Source: Budorcas taxicolor
Taxonomy: Eukaryota > Chordata > Mammalia > Artiodactyla > Bovidae
Reading direction: 5' to 3'
Length of the DNA: 64,000 nt
Assembly: GCF_023091745.1 (NCBI RefSeq)
Contig: NC_068910.1
Span: 133,875,170-133,939,169 of the forward strand
Shown: positions 59,977-64,000 of the stretch, in pieces
Layout of the letters: each line of letters starts with the position of its first letter
Numbering within the stretch: position 1 is the first letter of the stretch
The notes under the pieces: model-generated
Database searches by the model: none
What the model was told of the DNA's origin: nothing
The model's input: the letters and a program-made list of their open reading frames with translations, nothing else
Translations under genes and position numbers: made by a program

Positions 59977-61470
59977 TTCAGTTCAGTTGCTCAGTCGTGT
60001 CCGACTCCTTGTGACCCCAAGAACTGCAGCACACCAGGCCTCCCTGTCCATCACCAACTCCTGGAGCTTGCTCAAACTCATGTCCATCAAGCTGGTGATG
60101 CCATCCAGCCATCTCATCCTCTGTCGTCCCCTTCTCCTCCTGCCCCAAATCCCTCCCAGCATCACGCAGGGTCTTTTCCAATAAGTTAGTGTTTTGCATC
60201 AGAGGGCCAAAAATTGGAGTTTCAGCTTCAACATCAGTCCTTCCAATGAACACCCAGGACTGATCTCCTTTAGGATGGACTGGTTGGATCTCCTTGCAGT
60301 CCAAGGGAATCTCAAGAGTCTTCTCCAACACCACAGTTCAAAAGCATCAGTTCTTCGGTGCTCAGCTTTCTTCACAGTTCAACTCTCACAGCCATACATG
60401 ACTACTGGAAAAACCATAGCCTTGACTAGACGGACCTTTGTTGGTAACGTCCCTGCTTTTTAATATGCTATCCAGGTTGGTCATAACTTTCCTTTCAAGG
60501 AGTAAGCGTCTTTTAATTTCAAGGCTGCAATCACCATCTGCAGTGATTCTGGAGCCCAGAAAAACAAAGTCTGACACTGTTTCCACTGTTTCCCCATCTA
60601 TTTCCCATGAAGTGATGGGACCAGATGCCATGATCTTCATTTTATGAATGTTGAGCTTTAAGCCAACTTTTTCACTCTCCTCTTTCACTTTCATCAAGAG
60701 GCTTTTTAGTTCCTCTTCACTTTCTGCCATAAGGGTGGTATCATCCACATATCTGAGGTTATTGATATTTCTCCCAGAAATCTTGATTCCAGCCCATGTT
60801 TCTTCCAGACCAGCGTTTCTCATGATGTACTCTGCATATAAGTTAAATAAGCAGGGTGACAATATGCAGCCTTGACATACTGCTTTTCTTATTTGGAACC
60901 AGTCTGTTGTTCCATGTCCAGTTCTAACTGTTGTTTCCTGACCTGCATACAGGTTTCTCAAGAGGCAGGTCAGGTGGTTTGGTATTCCCATCTCTCTCAG
61001 AATTTTCCACAGTTTATTGTGATCCACACAGTCACCTAGAGCCAGACATCCTGGAATGTGAAGTCAAGTGGGCCTTAGGAAGCATCACTACGAATAAAGC
61101 TAGTGGAGGTGATGGAATTCCAGTTGAGCTATTTCAAATCCTCAAAGATGATGCTGTGAAAGTGCTGCACTCAATACGCCAGAAAATTTGGAAAACTCAG
61201 CAGTGGTCACAGGACTGGAAAAGTCAGTTTTCATTCCAATCCCAAAGAAAGGCAATGCCAAAGAATGCTCAAACTACTGCACAATTGCACTCATCTTACA
61301 CACTAGTAAAGTAATGCTCAAAATTCTCCAAGCCAGGCTTCAGGAATATGTGAACCGTGAACTTCCAGATGTTCAAGCTGGTTTTAGAAAAGTCAGAGGA
61401 ACCAGAGATCAAATTGCCAACATCCGCTGGATCATTGAAAAAGAGAGTTCCAGAAAGCAACCCTCGCCCC
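59977..61470 (-). mobile_element. BovB LINE with 5' inversion (twin priming)
   Basis: 59977-61034 is a reverse BovB 3' part, reading back to the DHNKLWKIL region of the reverse transcriptase (frame 60386-61027; catalytic motif YVDD). At 61035 the orientation flips: 61035-61470 is plus-strand BovB from LEPDILECEVKWAL to about IIEKESSRK, the stretch just upstream in the element. An A-rich run follows. Inactive. Confidence 0.93.
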
Positions 61471-61714
61471 CCACCAAAAAAAAGAAAAAACTCTATTCCT
61501 TTTTCAGCTAAGAACTGAGAGGTCTCTAATAATACTGTTTACACTGGATAAGGGGAGCCTTCTCTGAGGTTTTGGAATTTTATAGTGGTCCCTTGGTATC
61601 TGTAGGGAATTGTTTTAAAGACCCTACCCGCTACAGACACCAAAATCTGAGAATGCTCAAGTTTCTTATATAACAGTATTTTCATGTAACCTATAAGTAC
61701 CCTCCCATATACTT

Positions 61715-61850
61715 AAAAAAATTTTTTTTTCTTTTGGCTGCACTGCATGGCTTGTGAGATCTTAATACTCCAACCAGGGAATGAACCAAGGTCCCTAACA
61801 GTAAATGCATCAAGTCCAAATCTCTGGAGCACCAGTGAACTTCCCCCTCT
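61715..61850 (-). mobile_element. CHR-1-type SINE nested in MER2
   Basis: A reverse tRNA-Glu SINE with T-rich left end (ttttggctgcactgcatggc) and a diverged head at right (gcaccagtgaacttcccc). Confidence 0.75.
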
Positions 61851-61898
61851 GATATACTTCAATTCATGTCTAGATTACTTATAATACCTAATACAATG

Positions 61899-62350
61899 TG
61901 TCAGGATCAAACAGGCGCCATGATAGGCTTCAGGGGGCCAAGGTAGGCCTAAGTCTCCTTCACAGAGGGGCTGAGTTATTGCCAAGGAGGAGCTGAGATC
62001 ATCCTCTGCCAGCACCAGGACTCGACCAATCAGTGTACTCCCTGTAGCCTGGTTCAAGCTTATCAGGACGAGGATGAAACCCCCCTGAGAAAGCCCGCAC
62101 ACGTGAAAATCTAGCCAATTAGTAGACGCTAAGGAACCCTTGCAACCAATCCGCCCCTGCCAACTCCCTGTCTTTGTCTTAACCCTATAAATACTGCTGT
62201 AATTCAGGGCGCGGGGCCCTTGTTCCACTCCACTGCGTTGGATGAAACTTGGGCCCTGGCTTGAGCTAGCAATAAATTCCCTTTTGGCATTTGCATTGCT
62301 GTAGATGTCTTGTTCTCTCAGTTCTGGGGATTGGGACCTTGGGCATAACA
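61899..62350 (+). mobile_element. Solo LTR of an endogenous retrovirus
   Basis: 452 bases beginning TGTCAGGATC and ending GGGCATAACA (TG...CA ends), flanked by the 5-base target duplication CAATG (61894-61898, 62351-62355). A TATA box (ctataaata, about 62185-62193) and a polyadenylation signal AATAAA (62271-62276) are in the order expected for U3 and R. No gag, pol or env sequence and no second LTR is present, so it is a recombined remnant. The class (ERV1 or ERV3 type) is not certain. Confidence 0.85.
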
Positions 62351-62732
62351 CAATGTAAATGCTATGAAAATAGCTGTGAATAGCATACTCCTCAGGCATA
62401 TACACATACACACATTTGTCAGTGAACAGCGAATTCAAGTTTTGCTCTTTGGAACTTTCTGGAAATAAAAAATAAAATTTCAATCCATGGTTGGTTGAAT
62501 TTCTGGATATGAAACCTGTGGATATGAAGGGGCTACTGTACATAAATATATTTTAGTAAATTAGCAGAACCTTTGAACAAGTAAGGAATATACAATAATT
62601 TTCAAGTGCTCTTGGAATCCTTTTAGTCTTTGGCTCACCAAGCTTCATAAGGGGTACTTGGGAGGTATGGTTGATAGAATTTACTCCATCTAAGGCTGCT
62701 CAGCATCTTTGATCCCCGCTGCCTGTATTTGC

Positions 62733-63001
62733 TGCTGCTGCTGCTAAGTTGCTTCAGTCGTGTCCGACTCTGTGAGACCCCCATAGACGGCAGCCCACCA
62801 GGCTCCCCCGTCCCTGGGATTCTCCAGGCAAGAACACTGGAGTGGGTTGCCATGTCCTTCTCCAATGCATGAAAGTGAAAAGTGAACGTGAAGTCGCTCA
62901 GTCAACTCTTCGCGACCCCATGGACTGCGGTCCACCAGGGTCCTCCATCCCTGGGATTTTCCAGGCAAGAGCACTGGAGTGGGGTGCCATCGCCTTCTCT
63001 G
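62733..63001 (-). mobile_element. Bov-A2 SINE
   Basis: A reverse dimer starting with (TGC)n. The 12-base target duplication (GCCTGTATTTGC / GCTTGTATTTGC) is at 62721-62732 and 63002-63013. Confidence 0.92.
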
Positions 63002-63013
63002 GCTTGTATTTGC

Positions 63014-63606
63014 AGATCTCTATCAAGTCCTGCTGCTCCAAGATAGACGCCAAGATCTTGCTTTCATAGCCGTTCTTGTCTTTGGGGTGCAGGCCTAGGA
63101 CTTAGCACCATACATCAGAGGCTTCCTCACATGACTTATATTTAGAAGAGGAAATAAAAGGTACCAGCACCAGATGGAGGCAGAAACCTAAGGCACCAGC
63201 ACTGTACCAGGGGGTGGTGGTGTAACCTGTGGCTCTGGGTGGAAGAGTGGTGGCTGGGGGTTGTCTCTGCTGGAGTTCTCACTCCCGCAGGATGGTCTGC
63301 TATTGTTCTTCCAAGGCCCTCCTGGAGATTCTGAGAGACACCTAAATTTCTTTAATAAACCAAATGGAGTGAATGCTCATGCCTGCAACCGAGAACCCCA
63401 ACTAACACTGAAAATTACTACAGTCAGGATTTAAGGTTTTTCTCTTTCCAAGAAAACAATAATAATTGTACCTGGCACCTACTGAGTGCCTACAATATGC
63501 CAGGAACTGTTAGGATATCTATATCTAGAACCACACATATACATACACACATATACATTCTTTTGCTAGTTCTGAAAGTTACATATTCTTGTCCTCATTT
63601 CCCTTT
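63014..63606. other. Intergenic sequence with MIR-like relic
   Basis: MIR-like at about 63475-63545 (ctactgagtgcctacaatat, then gccaggaact). Otherwise unclassified; no gene supported. Confidence 0.5.
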
Positions 63607-63898
63607 TTTAATCATGATTTATTTTTGGCTGCGCTGGGCCTTTGTTGCTGCATGGACTTTTCCCTGATGCGGTGAGCAGTGCCACCCTCTAGCTGCAGTA
63701 CACTGGCTTCTCACTGCTGTGGCTATGATGCACAAGCTCCCACAGTAGGGGCTCCGGGCTCCAGAGCACAGGCTCAATAGTTGTGGCGCACAGGCTTAGC
63801 TGTTCCATGGCACGTGGGATCTTCCCAGATTAGGAATTGAACCTGTGTCTCCTGCATTGGCAGGTAGATTCTTTACCACTGAGTTCCCAGGGAAGCCC
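63607..63898 (-). mobile_element. CHR-2-type SINE
   Basis: Reverse orientation from a T-rich left end (tttatttttggctgcgctgg) to the head at right (ccactgagttcccagggaag). Confidence 0.85.
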
Positions 63899-64000
63899 CT
63901 CACTTTCTTTTTTAAATGAATAATTTTATTGTTCTTATTAAAATGACTCATGTTTGTTAAGATAAATTCAAGCAACATGGAAAAGTATAAAGAAGAAAGG

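Larger units (their letters stand above)
61583..62538 (+). mobile_element. MER2-like Tigger DNA transposon, interrupted
   Basis: The ends are inverted (agtggtccc.. and ..ggggctactg) and flanked by TA (61581-61582 and 62539-62540), as for Tc1/mariner-type Tigger elements. The internal sequence follows the MER2 family as I recall it (caaaatctgagaatgctcaa, then agattacttataatacctaa). It is split by a CHR-1 SINE and a solo LTR. Confidence 0.8.

Noticed and set aside
61875..62543. 222-codon minus-strand frame
   Set aside because: It spans the solo LTR and MER2 sequence and has no recognisable domain; chance frame.
17297..64000. Search for HEG1, the expected upstream neighbour of MUC13
   Set aside because: No exon or recognisable 3' coding part of HEG1 was found; it probably lies beyond the right edge.

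Overview
The window is nuclear DNA from a ruminant mammal of the cattle and sheep family (Bovidae, probably cattle-like). The evidence is the dense set of ruminant-specific interspersed repeats: BovB (RTE-clade) LINEs, Bov-tA and Bov-A2 SINEs, CHR-type tRNA-Glu SINEs and L1 fragments. I see no bacterial, plasmid or phage features and no CRISPR array.

Only one protein-coding gene can be supported. It is MUC13, a transmembrane mucin, on the minus strand from 17296 down to the left edge. Six exons join in one open frame of 564 codons plus one base, with consensus GT/AG sites and matching phases. They are a signal-peptide exon (17245-17296), a 1191-base mucin exon with a 42/45-base tandem repeat (13760-14950), an EGF exon (9722-9844) and three SEA-domain exons (8375-8481, 4692-4747, 949-1112). 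The remaining exons (end of SEA, further EGF modules, membrane segment, tail) lie beyond position 1. A putative promoter with a TATA-like box and a perfect cAMP-response element lies just upstream, at 17350-17470.

Positions 17500-64000 are the 5' flank of MUC13 and look intergenic. From 18.1 to 36.5 kb, unique sequence alternates with L1, BovB and SINE copies, including a 3.5 kb BovB/L1 chimera (32148-35695). From 36.9 to 51.3 kb the sequence is almost wholly old L1 DNA on the plus strand, broken up by BovB copies, one in inverted orientation. From 51.3 to 64 kb there are MIR relics, more L1, SINE copies with clear target-site duplications, a BovB copy with a twin-priming 5' inversion (59977-61470), and a solo endogenous-retrovirus LTR inside a MER2-like DNA transposon (61583-62538). 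Long ORFs outside MUC13 are either LINE reverse-transcriptase or endonuclease relics or chance frames.

The most interesting points are the MUC13 repeat itself (N-glycosylation sequons in nearly every unit, open in all three sense frames and one antisense frame), a frame-shifted fossil of mucin sequence just past the exon 2 splice donor, the L1/BovB chimera, the twin-primed BovB, and the exactly bounded solo LTR.
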